From positions 1,798,001 through 1,862,000 of the forward strand of contig AP019514.1 in NCBI GenBank assembly GCA_007182875.1: a stretch of DNA of 64,000 nt. The letters run 5' to 3'. The stretch comes from Vreelandella sulfidaeris (GTDB lineage: Bacteria > Pseudomonadota > Gammaproteobacteria > Pseudomonadales > Halomonadaceae). This document shows, in pieces, positions 44,618 to 55,119 of the stretch. The stretch's first letter is position 1; each line of letters starts with the position of its first letter. The notes beneath the pieces are model-generated. The model saw nothing but the letters and a program-made list of their open reading frames with translations, made no database searches and was not told the origin of the DNA. A program made the translations under genes and the position numbers.

Positions 44618-46296
44618 ATGAGCGAAAGCTTTGCTGAGCTGTTTGAACAGTCTCTTAACGACATCAACATGGAGCCAGGCGCTATCGTCGCGGCCCAGGT
44701 TGTCGACATTGACGGTGACTGGGTTACTGTCAACGCTGGTCTGAAATCTGAAGGTCAGATCCCTGCGTCACAATTCCGCGATGAGCACGGTAATCTGAAC
44801 ATCGCTATCGGTGACGATGTGCACGTTGCACTTGAAGCCGTTGAAGATGGCTTTGGTGAGACGCGTCTGTCCCGTGAAAAGCCAAGCGCGCAGAAGCTTG
44901 GAAGATTCTGGAAGCAGCCTTCGAGAAAGACGAAATCATCAAGGGCGTTATTAACGGTAAGGTTAAAGGTGGCTTCACGGTTGAAGTTGACTCTATCCGC
45001 GCCTTCCTGCCAGGCTCCTTGGTTGACGTTCGTCCCGTTCGCGATACTGCACACCTGGAAAACAAAGAGCTGGACTTTAAAGTCATCAAGCTCGATCCGA
45101 AGCGCAACAACGTTGTGGTATCACGTCGTGCGGTTCTGGAAGCAGAAAACAGTGCAGAGCGCGAAGCGCTGTTGGCCACTCTGCAAGAAGGTCAGCAAAT
45201 CAAGGGTATTGTTAAGAACCTGACAGACTACGGCGCTTTCGTAGACCTGGGTGGTGTTGACGGCCTGCTGCACATCACAGACATGGCGTGGAAGCGTATT
45301 AAGCATCCGTCTGAAATCGTTGCTGTTGGCGACGAGATCAACGTCAAGGTTCTGAAGTTTGACCGTGAGCGTAATCGCGTTTCACTGGGTCTGAAGCAAT
45401 TGGGCGAAGATCCGTGGGTCAACATTAAAGAGCGTTATCCGGAAGGCATGAAAGTACACGCTGTCGTCACAAATCTGACTGACTACGGTTGCTTTGCCGA
45501 GCTGGAAGAGGGTGTTGAAGGTTTGGTTCACGTGTCTGAAATGGACTGGACTAACAAGAACATCCATCCGTCTAAAGTCGTTCAAGTGGGCGATGATGTT
45601 GACGTCATGGTGTTGGATATCGACGAAGAACGTCGTCGTATTTCTCTGGGTATCAAGCAGTGCACTGCTAACCCATGGGAAACCTTCAACACTGATTACA
45701 ACAAGGGCGACCGCGTTTCAGGCACCATCAAGTCGATTACTGACTTCGGTATCTTTATCGGCCTTGAAGGTGGTATTGACGGTCTGGTTCACCTGTCTGA
45801 CATTTCTTGGTCTGATACTGGCGAAGAAGCCGTACGCAACTTTAAGAAAGGTGACGAAGCTGAAGCCGTTATCCTGTCTATTGATCCAGAGCGCGAGCGC
45901 ATCTCGCTGGGTATCAAACAGATGGATTCTGACCCCGTTGCTGAGTACCTGTCAGTTAACGATAAGGGCAGCATCGTAACGGGTCGCGTCATTGAAGTTG
46001 ATGCTAAAGAAGCGCAAGTTGAATTGGCGACTGACGTTGTTGCTGTGCTGAAAGCTTCCGAAATCAGTGCTGACCGCGTAGAAGACGCGCGCAACGTACT
46101 GAATGAAGGCGACAGTGTAGAAGCTCGTATTGTCAGTGTTGATCGCAAGAGCCGTCAGATTAACCTGTCGGTAAAAGCGAAAGATCAAGATGATACGCGT
46201 CAGAACCTGAAGAAGATGCGTGAGCAAGAGCCGGAAACAGCAGGTGGTCCGACCACCATCGGTGATCTGATCAAGCAGCAGATGGGCCAAGACTAA
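44618..46296 (+). CDS. rpsA: 30S ribosomal protein S1
   Basis: About 559 residues with six S1 RNA-binding repeats; the later ones are easily seen ([60 protein letters not shown]). The N-terminal part binds the ribosome through S2. A single missing A near 44880 (expected [15 protein letters not shown]) breaks the frame in the first tenth of the gene. Codon use is of highly expressed type. Followed by a strong terminator. Confidence 0.96.
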
Positions 46297-46320
46297 TACC
46301 TTATTAGTTATTGGTTTGTA

Positions 46321-46348
46321 AAAGCGCCGCCCTTATGGGCGGCGCTTT
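46321..46348 (+). terminator. rpsA terminator
   Basis: AAAGCGCCGCCC (46321-46332), loop TTAT, GGGCGGCGCTTT (46337-46348), perfect 12-bp stem followed by GTTTGT. A-rich on the other side, so it may work in both directions. Confidence 0.9.
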
Positions 46349-46555
46349 GTTTGTATAGTAGAGTGCCTGTAATAGCCGTATAGATAGTTCCCATAGAGTG
46401 CATATTTTATTCGGTTCGAAACACTTTAAATAACAATTGTGTTTTTAAAACGATTAGTAATTGAGTAAATATCAACTAGACTATTGTCAGTTAGCCTTTT
46501 ACAGGAATAATGTCACAGCATTCTGAACTAGTGGGTGCCAAGTATGCACCTAAAC

Positions 46556-46584
46556 CAGTTGGACCCCGTTCAGTTGGATACGTT
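46556..46584. repeat. Two-copy 14-15-bp repeat upstream of mvaT
   Basis: CAGTTGGACCCCGTT (46556-46570) and CAGTTGGATACGTT (46571-46584), just before the ribosome site AAAGGAACC of mvaT. Could serve as a binding site or reflect local duplication. Confidence 0.65.
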
Positions 46585-46599
46585 ACTAAAGGAACCCCA

Positions 46600-46974
46600 A
46601 TGTCATTACTTAACGAATATATTCAAAAGAGCAGCAGCTAAAGCAGCTTCAAGAAGACCTTCAGCGTTTAGAAGGCGACCAGCGCCTAAAAAGCGAGTTA
46701 GAATTTAAGGCCAAGCTTGAAGCGCTTATGACTGAGTTCGGCAAGCGTCCTAGCGACGTCATTGCTTTATTAGACCCTGCAGCTGACCAGCGCAGTGCTA
46801 AAACGACAGCAAGTGGTAATGCTCGCCGTAAGCGTCGTCTTAAGATTTACAAAAACCCTAAAACAGGGGGAAGTAATCGAAACCCGCGGCGGCAACCATA
46901 AAGGTCTACGCAGCTGGAAAGACGAGCATGGCGATGAGGCCGTTGAATCATGGCTGGTGCGCATGGAAGACTAA
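46600..46974 (+). CDS. mvaT: H-NS-family xenogeneic silencer MvaT
   Basis: Nucleoid protein that silences AT-rich DNA; 124 residues, the same length as Pseudomonas MvaT. N-terminal oligomerisation helix MSLLNEYIQK then QLKQLQEDLQRLEGDQRLK, central EALMTEFGKRPSDVIALLDP, and DNA-binding end YKNPKTGEVIETRGGNHKGL with ESWLVRMED. Two indels: one base missing near 46630 and an extra G in the GGGGG run near 46868. A terminator follows. In many gammaproteobacteria rpsA is followed by ihfB; here mvaT occupies that place. Confidence 0.85.
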
Positions 46975-46986
46975 GTAATTAATGAC

Positions 46987-47016
46987 CGGCATTTCTATTC
47001 AGAAATGCCGTTTTTA
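46987..47016 (+). terminator. mvaT terminator
   Basis: CGGCATTTCT (46987-46996), loop ATTC, AGAAATGCCG (47001-47010), then TTTTTATTG. Perfect 10-bp stem with T-run. Confidence 0.92.
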
Positions 47017-47181
47017 TTGTTCACCCTATGCTCAGCTAATTATCAAAGACATTACCACTGATAAATGCCTGCTGGTGTGGGTTACGAAGCTCTAATCGGT
47101 TTGTTCGCCATAACGGCGATTGAGATGGCCGCTAACATGACAGCTACCCTATCTGCATAGTGATTTAAATTGCATAGTAGT

Positions 47182-47470
47182 TTAGTTGGTAGGCTTCAGA
47201 TCCCCATAAAGATCAGCTAAATCGCCAACCGCATGCTTGCATCGTCATAGGTTGGCATGTAGCCATGTCGATGAGGAGCTGGCAAAGTAATGCTTTTGTA
47301 TTTGTCTGTATGTTCGGGTGAAAGGACATTGGCGGTACGACAAGAATCCCAGGAATAGTTAACAAGCACATTTGCTTGCTGAAAATATGTCAGGCAGTGC
47401 GATGATGGTCTTAGATAGGCGTAGTAGCGCCTATAACACGGTTATTGCTTGTTGTGATATCCTGACATAC
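47182..47470 (-). pseudogene. Decayed or frame-shifted unrecognised ORF
   Basis: On the minus strand a protein-like frame reads RYYAYLRPSSHCLTYFQQAN, then VNYSWDSCRTANVLSPEHTD, KYKSITLPAPHRHGYMPTYD and DASMRLAI, where a stop intervenes; skipping one base near 47214 continues ADLYGDLKPTN to TAA 47182-47184. Upstream, a stop (TAA near 47453) interrupts MSGYHNKQ. Composition (many Tyr, His, Arg, Pro) looks coding, but I cannot name the family. It may be a relic of a mobile gene or a gene damaged by the same indel errors as elsewhere. Confidence 0.4.
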
Positions 47471-48226
47471 CCTAACGTTTTGATACGTTCTGACGCTTTA
47501 TTGAAGCCTTTTAGGCCTGTTTGTCGGATGCTGGGTTTTCCAATACGCATGTCGTACTATTGTTAAAACCACAAAGAGCCAACAAGTGATAGAAGGCGGT
47601 CTCCTCGTTCGCCGAAAATTGCGGGGCTTTAAGTGATAGTAACGCCGAAACGCCTTAAAAAGAAGAGCTGTTAGGGGCTTTCCGCAAGGTATCGCAATTT
47701 GAGCTATATTGAGGGAGGACGCTAGTCGCCTTCGCCGCGCGTTCTAAATCGCTTTCTTCACTAAGCCCTTCACGGAGCCCTTTAAGATAGGCATTTGGTG
47801 AGATAGGAAAGCTTTGGCAGACTAGCGTCGAAGTTGAGAAGTCAATATCCTATGTGGGTAGCAGGGTTTTCATGGGCAGCAAAGTCTTCGTGGATAGCAA
47901 GGCTTTCGATTCCTAGCGGCTTATTAATTGTTTTTCTCAGCCAGAACTTAGCTTGAGTCATCGCTTTAAACTTTATCTGGCCTTCGTGAGTGATTCGTAC
48001 AGGTCGTCATTATCCCACCTGTCGTGACTCTGCTAAGCGCTTTATTGTTGGTGACTTGCCTGAGTAGCTTGCCTGAATAGAGAGAAGCGTTCGGACTTTA
48101 TGCAGGCAACTGAGTGGTAAAGTAAATTTTCTGATTTTATACGCGTTTGTGCGCAATTTTTGTGGGTAAAAACGCTACGTTAGCAGTCATTTCGACCATT
48201 TAAAGCAAGGTGTAAATGAAACATCG
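47471..48226. other. Gene-poor region with fragments of possible coding relics
   Basis: No continuous gene was found. On the minus strand around 47700-47820 a short protein-like stretch reads SFPISPNAYLKGLREGLSEE then SDLERAAKAT, with stops on either side. AT-rich stretches and the 18-bp repeat at 47854-47907 also lie here. The whole 47.0-48.2 kb segment looks like degraded DNA. Confidence 0.4.
47854..47907. repeat. Three tandem 18-bp units
   Basis: GTGGGTAGCAGGGTTTTC, ATGGGCAGCAAAGTCTTC, GTGGATAGCAAGGCTTTC at 47854, 47872, 47890, in perfect phase. Because 18 is a multiple of three, it could also encode a six-residue repeat (GSRVFM/GSKVFV/DSKAFD in one plus-strand frame), but no gene contains it. 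Confidence 0.8.
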
Positions 48227-48567
48227 ATGAAATATCAAAAGGTTCAAAAGCCAGTAGATGAGCGTGAGAAGCTGCGGAAGTTTCGTGAGTTGGATGACGC
48301 CTTTGCGCAGGCTTTACGTCAATTAGATGATCCGAATAGCGATTTTGATATACCGACAGGTCCGCCGGTACGCTCGCTTGCGGCATTGGAAAAGAAGACG
48401 TAGAAACTCAACATAAGGAACAGCAACAAGAGCAGGAGCGTATTTTCAAACAGCGCTTTGAAGCTTTGTTGAGTGAATATGATGTGGGCCATTACGATCT
48501 GGCCGAATTGGTTGAAACGTTACTTGGTTATGGTCTATGGCAGCAGGATATAGTGCCTGGTAGTTAG
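48227..48567 (+). CDS. Small charged unrecognised protein
   Basis: The first frame, MKYQKVQKPVDEREKLRKF onward, runs 58 residues to TAG 48401 through DIPTGPPVRSLAALE. In another frame KEDVETQHKEQQQEQERIF, then KQRFEALLSEYDVGHYDLAE and LVETLLGYGLWQQDIVPGS continue to TAG 48565. One base change near 48390 joins both into about 113 residues. Highly charged, Gln-rich, probably soluble and helical. A tiny upstream frame (MKHR, 48216-48230) ends in the start codon (ATGA). Family unknown. Convergent with the Tus-like gene. Confidence 0.55.
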
Positions 48568-48597
48568 CGCCTTTGAATTTACTGATGGCTATACGTG

Positions 48598-49470
48598 CTA
48601 GCGGTAACGGTAAACACGGAGGCTCGGCAGGAACACTTCATGTTCTAACTTTTCATCGCGCCGTCGCGCTCTTGTGCGAGTGGTCGGTGGCTGCAAAGCA
48701 GGCAGGTTAATATGAGGTAGCCGTTGACCATTGGCGGGCACGAAAATTGGCATGGCAGCATTCAGCGCCCGTCTCGTATGTCCATCGGCGAGCGGCTCGG
48801 TAAAAATAGATTTGCCCGCATAAGCGGAGCCTGGGTTTGCACTTGGGCCAGGATTTCACCGCTGGGAATACTGGCTAATTTACGCAGTTGAATCCGGATA
48901 TGCGGCGCATCAGTATCAAGTTGAATAAGCTTACGTTCGGCTTCTTGCACGGTTAACCGCTTAATTGAACGACCACTGCTATACCAGGCGAAGCGAACAC
49001 GTGAGACTGGCGCCTGCGCGATAGGTAATTGCCGCCAGCTCTGTTTAAGGTGCAGGCGCGCTAGCCCATTACGACGTAGCACCTCATCGACATGGGGGTG
49101 GCGCTTGGGCAGACGGCTTTTGCATCGCTGAGTGCCCCTGGGAAGCTCTTTTAATATCCTGCAATAGTTCGCTAAAGTTGGCTTTAGCTTGGTTGATAGC
49201 GTCTATCGCCGTCAGCAGTTCCTCGTTGGCAGCCACTATCGCGATGTAATTGCGCGTTTCACGCCCATCTTGATCTTGCTCATGCCACATATCGAACAGT
49301 GCTTCCCGCAGCCAATGGGTAGTGGGTGTCGTTTGATGAAAAACCCACGTAGGCGGTTGCTGCTGTTCGTATAGCGAGACGGCGGCCTCAATTGTTTCAA
49401 GTAAATAGTCAAATTGCTGCTCCAACTGAAGCAGCAGACGATAGGCCGAAGGCGATGGTTGGTCAGACAT
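48598..49470 (-). CDS. Replication terminus site-binding (Tus-like) protein
   Basis: About 290 residues. After an all-helical N-terminal half (LLQLEQQFDYLLETIEAAVS) the central and C-terminal parts align by eye with E. coli Tus: RLPKRHPHVDEVLRRNGLAR (compare HRHLPGLI), RVRFAWYSSGRSIKRLTVQE (compare TLRFGWANKHIIKNL), IRIQLRKLASIPSGEILAQV (compare KIKRPVKVQPIARVWY), and the end LEHEVFLPSLRVYRYR (compare LRLIIPRLHLYV). Shifts near 49083 and 48835. Tus binds Ter sites and blocks replication forks in one direction. Located downstream of yacG and coaE in the pil operon direction. Confidence 0.7.
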
Positions 49471-49504
49471 TGTCTCCGCCCTGATCGGTTACGGGTTTGG
49501 GAAG

Positions 49505-49768
49505 TCAGCTATATGGCTTACTAAGAGAGCTGCGCACTAAGAGAGGCGCATCCTTGTCAGCTTGCGCCAGAAGCGTGTCTATATCGGCTTCATCCATCGC
49601 GGATTCGCCTGAGATACGGTGTGACTCATCGGCCCACGCGCCCAAATCTAACAGTTGGCAGCGCTTACTGCAGAAAGGGCGGTAAGTACTTTCGGGCAAC
49701 CAAGGCACTTGCTTAGCACACTGCGGGCAATTAACTTCAAGTGGGGAATCGTTTGCAGGGCGAGTCAT
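49505..49768 (-). CDS. yacG: DNA gyrase inhibitor / zinc-binding protein YacG
   Basis: 87 residues, uninterrupted. Zinc site CPQC and CSKRC in [12 protein letters not shown] and [20 protein letters not shown], with HRIS following as in YacG. E. coli YacG inhibits gyrase by binding GyrB. It sits after coaE, the usual partner in this gene order. Confidence 0.92.
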   Translation of the reverse strand: MTRPANDSPLEVNCPQCAKQVPWLPESTYRPFCSKRCQLLDLGAWADESHRISGESAMDEADIDTLLAQADKDAPLLVRSSLSKPYS

Positions 49769-49800
49769 AAAAACTCCAATAGGTTGTCAAGCGCGATATC

Positions 49801-50402
49801 TTAGTCGTTAAGCAGCTGGCGATAACGTTCATCAAGCCGAACCACTTGTTTCAGCATGCTGGCATGGTCACCGCTGTTATCTATCACGTCATCTGCCTTT
49901 GCCAGCCGTTGTTCACGAGAAAGTTGGGCGGCGAGAATAGCATGCACTTGGCTTTCACTCACTCCATCACGCTGTAAGGTTCTCGATAATTGTACCGCTT
50001 GCGGCACATCCACCACTAGGCTGCGGCTAACCAGTGCATCTTGCCCCGACTCAAATAATAGGGGTGACACTAGCAATACATAGGGCGCCCCTTGAGTTTT
50101 AAGTCGCTCCAAATGCTGCAATAGCCGCTCTCTTATTTTGGGATGTGTTAGTGATTCTAACCACTGCCGGTGTTCGGGATGCTTAAATACAATGTCGCGT
50201 AAGGCCGCGCGATTAAGCGTACCATCCAGATGAATGATCTGGTCACCGAAGCGCTTTTGATGGCTATTAGCGCGGGTTCCCCAGGTAAGACAATCTCTCT
50301 GGAGACATCGTCGGCATCAACCCAGGCGACACCGAGTGTTTCAAAGGCGCGAGCCACCGTCGATTTACCCGAGCCTATGCCGCCGGTTAATCCGATAATC
50401 AT
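49801..50402 (-). CDS. coaE: Dephospho-CoA kinase
   Basis: Last step of coenzyme A synthesis; about 200 residues. P-loop [35 protein letters not shown], then in another frame [29 protein letters not shown], and [20 protein letters not shown]. One shift near 50255. Start 50402 (ATG, with GGGG upstream) is preferred; a GTG at 50414 is possible. Confidence 0.92.
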
Positions 50403-50414
50403 CTGCTGCCCCAC

Positions 50415-50474
50415 ATAGCTAAGTTATCTGCCGTTAGCTTAATAATAGCTAGGTTATCAATGGTTAAATTTTAA
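50415..50474. repeat. Two-copy 30-bp imperfect repeat (pilD-coaE spacer)
   Basis: ATAGCTAAGTTATC...GTTAGCTTAATA (50415-50444) and ATAGCTAGGTTATC...GTTAAATTTTAA (50445-50474), with about 70 percent identity by eye. The second copy contains the pilD stop codon. Confidence 0.6.
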
Positions 50475-51315
50475 ATAAGTAGGCTGAGGTACAACGCCAT
50501 TAGCTCGTCACCGACTAATAACGCTATCCAACCAGCGAGAGCGAGAAAAGGGCCAAAGGGAAACGGTGCGCCGCGTAAGCGGGTGAGCAGGCTTGGGCCA
50601 TCAGGCCAACAATTGTTCCAAGCCCAGCGGAAAGTACCAACACTAACGGTAAAAGCTCCACCCTAGCCAAGCTCCCAGCGCTGCCAGCAGTTTAAAGTCC
50701 CCAAAGCCCATGCCCTCTTTGCCAGTGATCAGTTTGAATAACCAATAAAAACTCCATAACGAAAGATAACCCACCATGACGCCAATCACCGCATCGGACA
50801 GCATGAATGGCTGGAAGAAAAGCTGAAAAAGTAAGCCTGCCCACAACAGCGGAAGGGTAAGAACATCAGGCAATAGCTGGGTACGAAAATCGATAACGGC
50901 GAGCGCTAACAGCGTCAAGCAAGCACCGTAAATGAACAATGACTCAGGGGTAAAGTCCATGGAGCGCCAGAACAACCAAGGCAAGTAGTCCAGCCGCCAT
51001 CTCTACTAATGGATATTGAATGCTAATGGTTTTTTGGCAGGCAGCACAGTGACCGCGGCGCTTTATCCAGCCAATAAGCGGTAGGTTGTCGTGCCATGCG
51101 ATAGGCGTTTCACAGCGCGGGCACATGGAGCCAGGGGTTGCCAAGTTAAAGCGTGGAGCGTGTTCGTCACCTAGCTCAAGCGCTGCGCGTGCCTCGTGGC
51201 GCCAGCGACGCATTAGCATCACAGGCAAGCGTGTAATTACCACGTTGAGAAAACTGCCTAGGCACAACCCGATTAAAAAAATGATTAGCCACGCGATGAG
51301 CGGAGGGTGATGCAT
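50471..51315 (-). CDS. pilD: Type IV prepilin peptidase / methyltransferase
   Basis: Inner-membrane aspartic protease that cleaves and N-methylates type IV prepilins; about 281 residues. First membrane segment with [18 protein letters not shown], the paired CPRC and CAAC cysteines ([31 protein letters not shown]), and the two catalytic Asp: DFRTQLLPD and [16 protein letters not shown]. Shifts near 50960 and 50650. Downstream of pilC and pilB. Confidence 0.93.
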
Positions 51316-51348
51316 GTAGCTCCTTGGGAATTTAATGCGTTAGAAAAC

Positions 51349-52579
51349 TTAGAGGGCAGCGCCCAAGTCAAAGATAGGTAAATACATGGAGACGACAACA
51401 CCGCCGACTAATACGCCCAGTACCACAATGATGATGGGTTCCATCAGCGACGTGAGCGCATCGACTTTATTATCCACTTCTTCTTCATAGTAATCAGCGA
51501 CACGGTTCAGCATAGCATCCAACGAGCCCGCCTCTTCACCAATGCTGACCATCTGGATCGCCAATGGAGGGAAGCGGTTGGTCATCCGCATAGCGAAGTG
51601 TAATTGCTGCCCAGTCGCAACATCCTGGCGTGTTTGCACCACCGCACGTTCGTACACTTTATTGCCCGTGGCGCCGGCGGCAGTGTCTAAGCCTTCGACT
51701 AGCGGCACGCCGGAGGCAAAGGTAGTTGCTAATGTACGTGAGAACCGAGCAATAGCAGATTTGTGCATAATATCGCCAATCACCGGTAAGCGCAGCAATA
51801 AGGCGTGCATACGATAGGCGATGTTGGGTGAACGCTGCATACTTATTTTGAGCAGGAGTACGGCGGCAATCACGGTACCAAGCGCGATTAGCCAATAACG
51901 CTGGGCAAACTCGGACAAACTCACGGTCATTTGGGTTAATGCAGGAAGCTCCGCACCAAAACTTTGAAACATATTTTCAAATTCAGGCACCACTTTAATT
52001 AACAGCAGCATGGTAACGGCGATGCCAATCGTCATAACGGCACACGGATACCAAAGCGCTTTCTTTACCCGCGCTTTAAGCGACTCTACCTTCTCTTTGT
52101 AAGTCGCAATCCGGTCCAGCATCTGATCCAACGCACCTGATTGTTCGCCAGCGTCGACTAAATTAACGAACAGACGATCAAAATGCTTAGGGTGGCGGCG
52201 TAATGCATCGGAAAAGCTAGCGCCAGATGACACATCGCTCATCATATGCTGGACAAGCGCGACCATCGCTGGTTTTTAAGACTCTCGGCAACTACCTGCA
52301 ACGCCTGCAGCAAGGGGATGCCCGCTCGAATCATGGTGGCCATTTGGCGCGCAAAACCATAACGTCGTTGGGATTAATACGACCGTTACCGCCCAGGTTG
52401 CCTTTTTTGTTTATACGGCGGATAACGATATTTTGTTTCGTAAGCTCAGCGGCTACTTCAGTTTTGCTCCGACCAATCATCTCACCGCTTAGCGGCCTAT
52501 CCTGCGGGCCTTTACCACTCCATTTCCAGCGGGCTAACTTGATGGGAGGCGATTGGCGTCTACGTGCTGTTTTCGCCAT
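51349..52579 (-). CDS. pilC: Type IV pilus inner-membrane platform protein PilC
   Basis: About 410 residues, GspF family. N-terminal cytoplasmic part (GMIGRSKTEVAAELTKQN-like), MVLARQMATMIRAGIPLLQAL across a shift near 52345, two GspF domains and three membrane segments (ALWYPCAVMTIGIAVTMLLL, YWLIALGTVIAAVLLLK, IIIVVLGVLVGGVVVSMYLP). Motif TFASGVPLVEGLDTAAGATG is typical. Functions with PilB as the pilus assembly motor platform. Confidence 0.94.
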
Positions 52580-52582
52580 GCC

Positions 52583-54336
52583 TTACTCCTTACTCACTCG
52601 GTTAATCTCTTCTAGGCTGGTAATACCTTGCATGACTTTTAACAAGCCGCTGCGGTGAAGGCTGGGATAACCCTCTTTACGCGTCTGATGGTCGATATCT
52701 AACGCATTAGCATCACGCATGATCAATTGACGCATTGCTTCCGTAATAGGTACGACTTCATAAATGCCAATACGGCCTTTGTAGCCATGGGTACAGTGTT
52801 TACAGCCAACTGGCTTGTAAATAGTGGCTTGGTGAATTTCCTCACTGCTGAAACCCTCTTTGCGCAGTGCTTCGTGAGGAATATCAATAGGCTCTTTACA
52901 ATGCATGCAAAGTTTACGAGCGAGACGTTGGGCGATAATCAAACTAACGGCGCTAGCAATGTTGAATGAGGACACGCCCATGTTAGCCAAGCGAGTGAGC
53001 GTTTCAGCCGCTGAGTTGGTGTGCACGGTAGAGAGCACCAAGTGACCCGTTTGCGCAGCCTTAACTGCAATTTCTGCCGTTTCAAGGTCGCGAATCTCGC
53101 CCACCATCACGACGTCAGGGTCTTGGCGAAGAAACGCACGCAAGGCACTGGCAAAATCTAGCCCTATTTTGGGCAATACGTTTACCTGGTTGATGCCGGC
53201 TACTTTGATTTCAACCGGGTCTTCGGCTGTACAAATATTTCGTTCAACTTTATTCAGGATGTTAATGCCGGTATACAGCGAAACGGTTTTACCGCTACCG
53301 GTCGGCCCGGTTACCAGAATCATACCCTGGGGCTGTTTTAATGCTTGCTCATAGTGGCCACGCTGCTCATCGGTAAAACCCAATTGTTCAATCCCTAACT
53401 GCGCAGCGGTAGGGTCTAAAATACGTAGCACTATTTTTCGCCATACACCGTGGGAAGTGAGTTAACACGAAAATCGAGTGAGCGTATGCGTGAAAGTTTA
53501 AGTTTGATCGCCCCGTCCTGAGGTAAACGACGTTCAGAAATATCGAGGCGCGCCATGATTTTTAGGCGCGCCGCGATGCGGCTGCGCATGGCAAAGGGGG
53601 GACGTGCGACTTCAATTAGCATGCCATCAACACGAAAACGCACCCGGTAGAGTGTTTCGTAAGGCTCAAAATGAATATCGGACGCGCCACGACGGATGGC
53701 ATCTAGCAGGATTTTATTCACAAATTTAACGATAGGCGCGTCCTCACTGTTTTGAGAGGACTCTTCTAGCGGTACTTCGTTATCATTGTTGTTAACGATA
53801 TTGAGCGAGCTGACAGCATCATCAATATCGTCTAGCTCATCCAGCATGCCGCGTTCGTTTTGAGCAAGGTAGTTATTCAGTGCAACGGTAATTTGGTCCA
53901 CGGGCGCGAGGACGCCTTCAACACTAAGCCCAGTGGCAAACTGTAGCTCATCCAGTTGAGTCAGTGTCGCGGGGTAGGGCACTGCTACCGTGAGGCGATG
54001 GCCGTGGCGTGCTAATGGCAATACGTTAAGGTTCTGCAACACTTTAATGGGGTAGTCAGAGGCGGGCGGCAGAGTGTTCAGGCGTAACGCTTCTAAATCA
54101 ACGACCGGAAGCCCGTACTCCCAGCCTGCCGCCAAGGTGGCTTGAATAGGGTCGACCAAGCCGCTTTCAATCACATGCTGAAGTAACGATATTTCCAAAT
54201 CCGACGCCGTTGTGCCCGCTGTTGAGGCCTGGGCATCAGTCAATAACCCGTGCTTAACCAAGCGCTGCGCAATGCCGCGCAGTCCACCGCGAGAAGCTGC
54301 GTGGCTTAAGGTTGACTCAAAAGGGGGCTGGCTCAT
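52583..54336 (-). CDS. pilB: Type IV pilus assembly ATPase PilB
   Basis: About 584 residues. N-terminal GSPII_E domain, then the secretion ATPase core: [24 protein letters not shown]-like [10 protein letters not shown], Walker [17 protein letters not shown], Asp box [20 protein letters not shown], Walker [17 protein letters not shown], and the zinc tetracysteine CMHC and CKHC. One shift near 53433. Start ATG 54336 rather than TTG 54339. Divergent from the pilin genes. Confidence 0.95.
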
Positions 54337-54522
54337 CAAAAAAACCTGTTTTACATCAGCATAGGCGAACTACTTGTACCACACATTAGCGTTTACAGGC
54401 ACTAAATGACTGGTTATTAAAAGCAGCTAAAGTAGTGCGAAGCTGGGCCGATAGGATTAAGAACGCGTGTTGTAAAAATAGATCGTGCAAGCTAATGTAG
54501 CGTCTATTAATTCTAATTCTTT

Positions 54523-54541
54523 TAAGGGATTCATTCCCTTA
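54523..54541. other. Perfect inverted repeat in the pilin leader
   Basis: TAAGGGA (54523-54529), loop TTCAT, TCCCTTA (54535-54541), 33 bp before the first pilin start. It could be a protein-binding site or an RNA hairpin in the 5' leader. Confidence 0.5.
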
Positions 54542-54573
54542 CAAAGGCTTGCCTTTTCCCAGGAGATGCCTTC

Positions 54574-55053
54574 ATGCAGGACTCTGCCCAGCCTATCACT
54601 CGTAATACGAAGCAAAGCGGTTTTACGCTGATTGAACTGATGATCGTCGTCGCGATTATTGGTGTGCTAGCTTCTCTAGCCGTGCCCCAGTATCAGAATT
54701 ACACCGCCCGAGCTCAGGCGAGTGAAGGACTGACAATTACTGGCGGTCTGCGGGCTGATATAGCTGAGCAATACTCTCTTACAGGTGGAATGCCTTCTAC
54801 AATCGATGATGATGATATTACAGGTCGCTATGTGTCGGGTGTTAGTTATGAAAGTGAAGAATTGCAAGTAACTTTCAACAATGATAGCGCTCTTAACGGA
54901 GCCATCATGATTATTGCTCCTAACAGCGATGCTGCCGAGGGAGAGGGTGAGCCTTCCCGCAACCCGGGTAATGGCTGGACGTGTTCTTGGGGTAATGATA
55001 GCGATGATGCTCAAGCAAATTGGTTGCCCGCCGGTTGCCGAGATGATGATTAA
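54574..55053 (+). CDS. Type IV major pilin (first copy)
   Basis: 159-residue prepilin, uninterrupted. A long leader ([16 protein letters not shown]) is cleaved before [20 protein letters not shown], with the Glu5 needed for assembly. The globular part is acidic ([22 protein letters not shown]) and ends in a disulfide loop between CSWGND and GCRDDD cysteines. AGGAGATG precedes the start. It is followed by a terminator, so it is likely a high-output single transcript. Confidence 0.93.
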   Translation: MQDSAQPITRNTKQSGFTLIELMIVVAIIGVLASLAVPQYQNYTARAQASEGLTITGGLRADIAEQYSLTGGMPSTIDDDDITGRYVSGVSYESEELQVTFNNDSALNGAIMIIAPNSDAAEGEGEPSRNPGNGWTCSWGNDSDDAQANWLPAGCRDDD

Positions 55054-55073
55054 AAACTGAAAATTAATAGTTG

Positions 55074-55095
55074 AGGGCTTTATTAGCCCTTTTTA
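55074..55095 (+). terminator. Terminator between the two pilin genes
   Basis: AGGGCT (55074-55079), loop TTATT, AGCCCT (55085-55090) then TTTTATAT. Short but typical. Confidence 0.8.
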
Positions 55096-55119
55096 TATGT
55101 TCTGTGCGGAGTAAATGAA

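Noticed and set aside
47372..47566. Plus-strand 64-codon frame in the gene-poor region
   Set aside because: No ribosome site and no protein-like pattern; the minus strand looks more coding.
54400..54573. Sigma-54 promoter for the pilin gene
   Set aside because: No GG-N10-GC pair with flanking consensus could be found at the proper place, although type IV pilin genes are often sigma-54 dependent.
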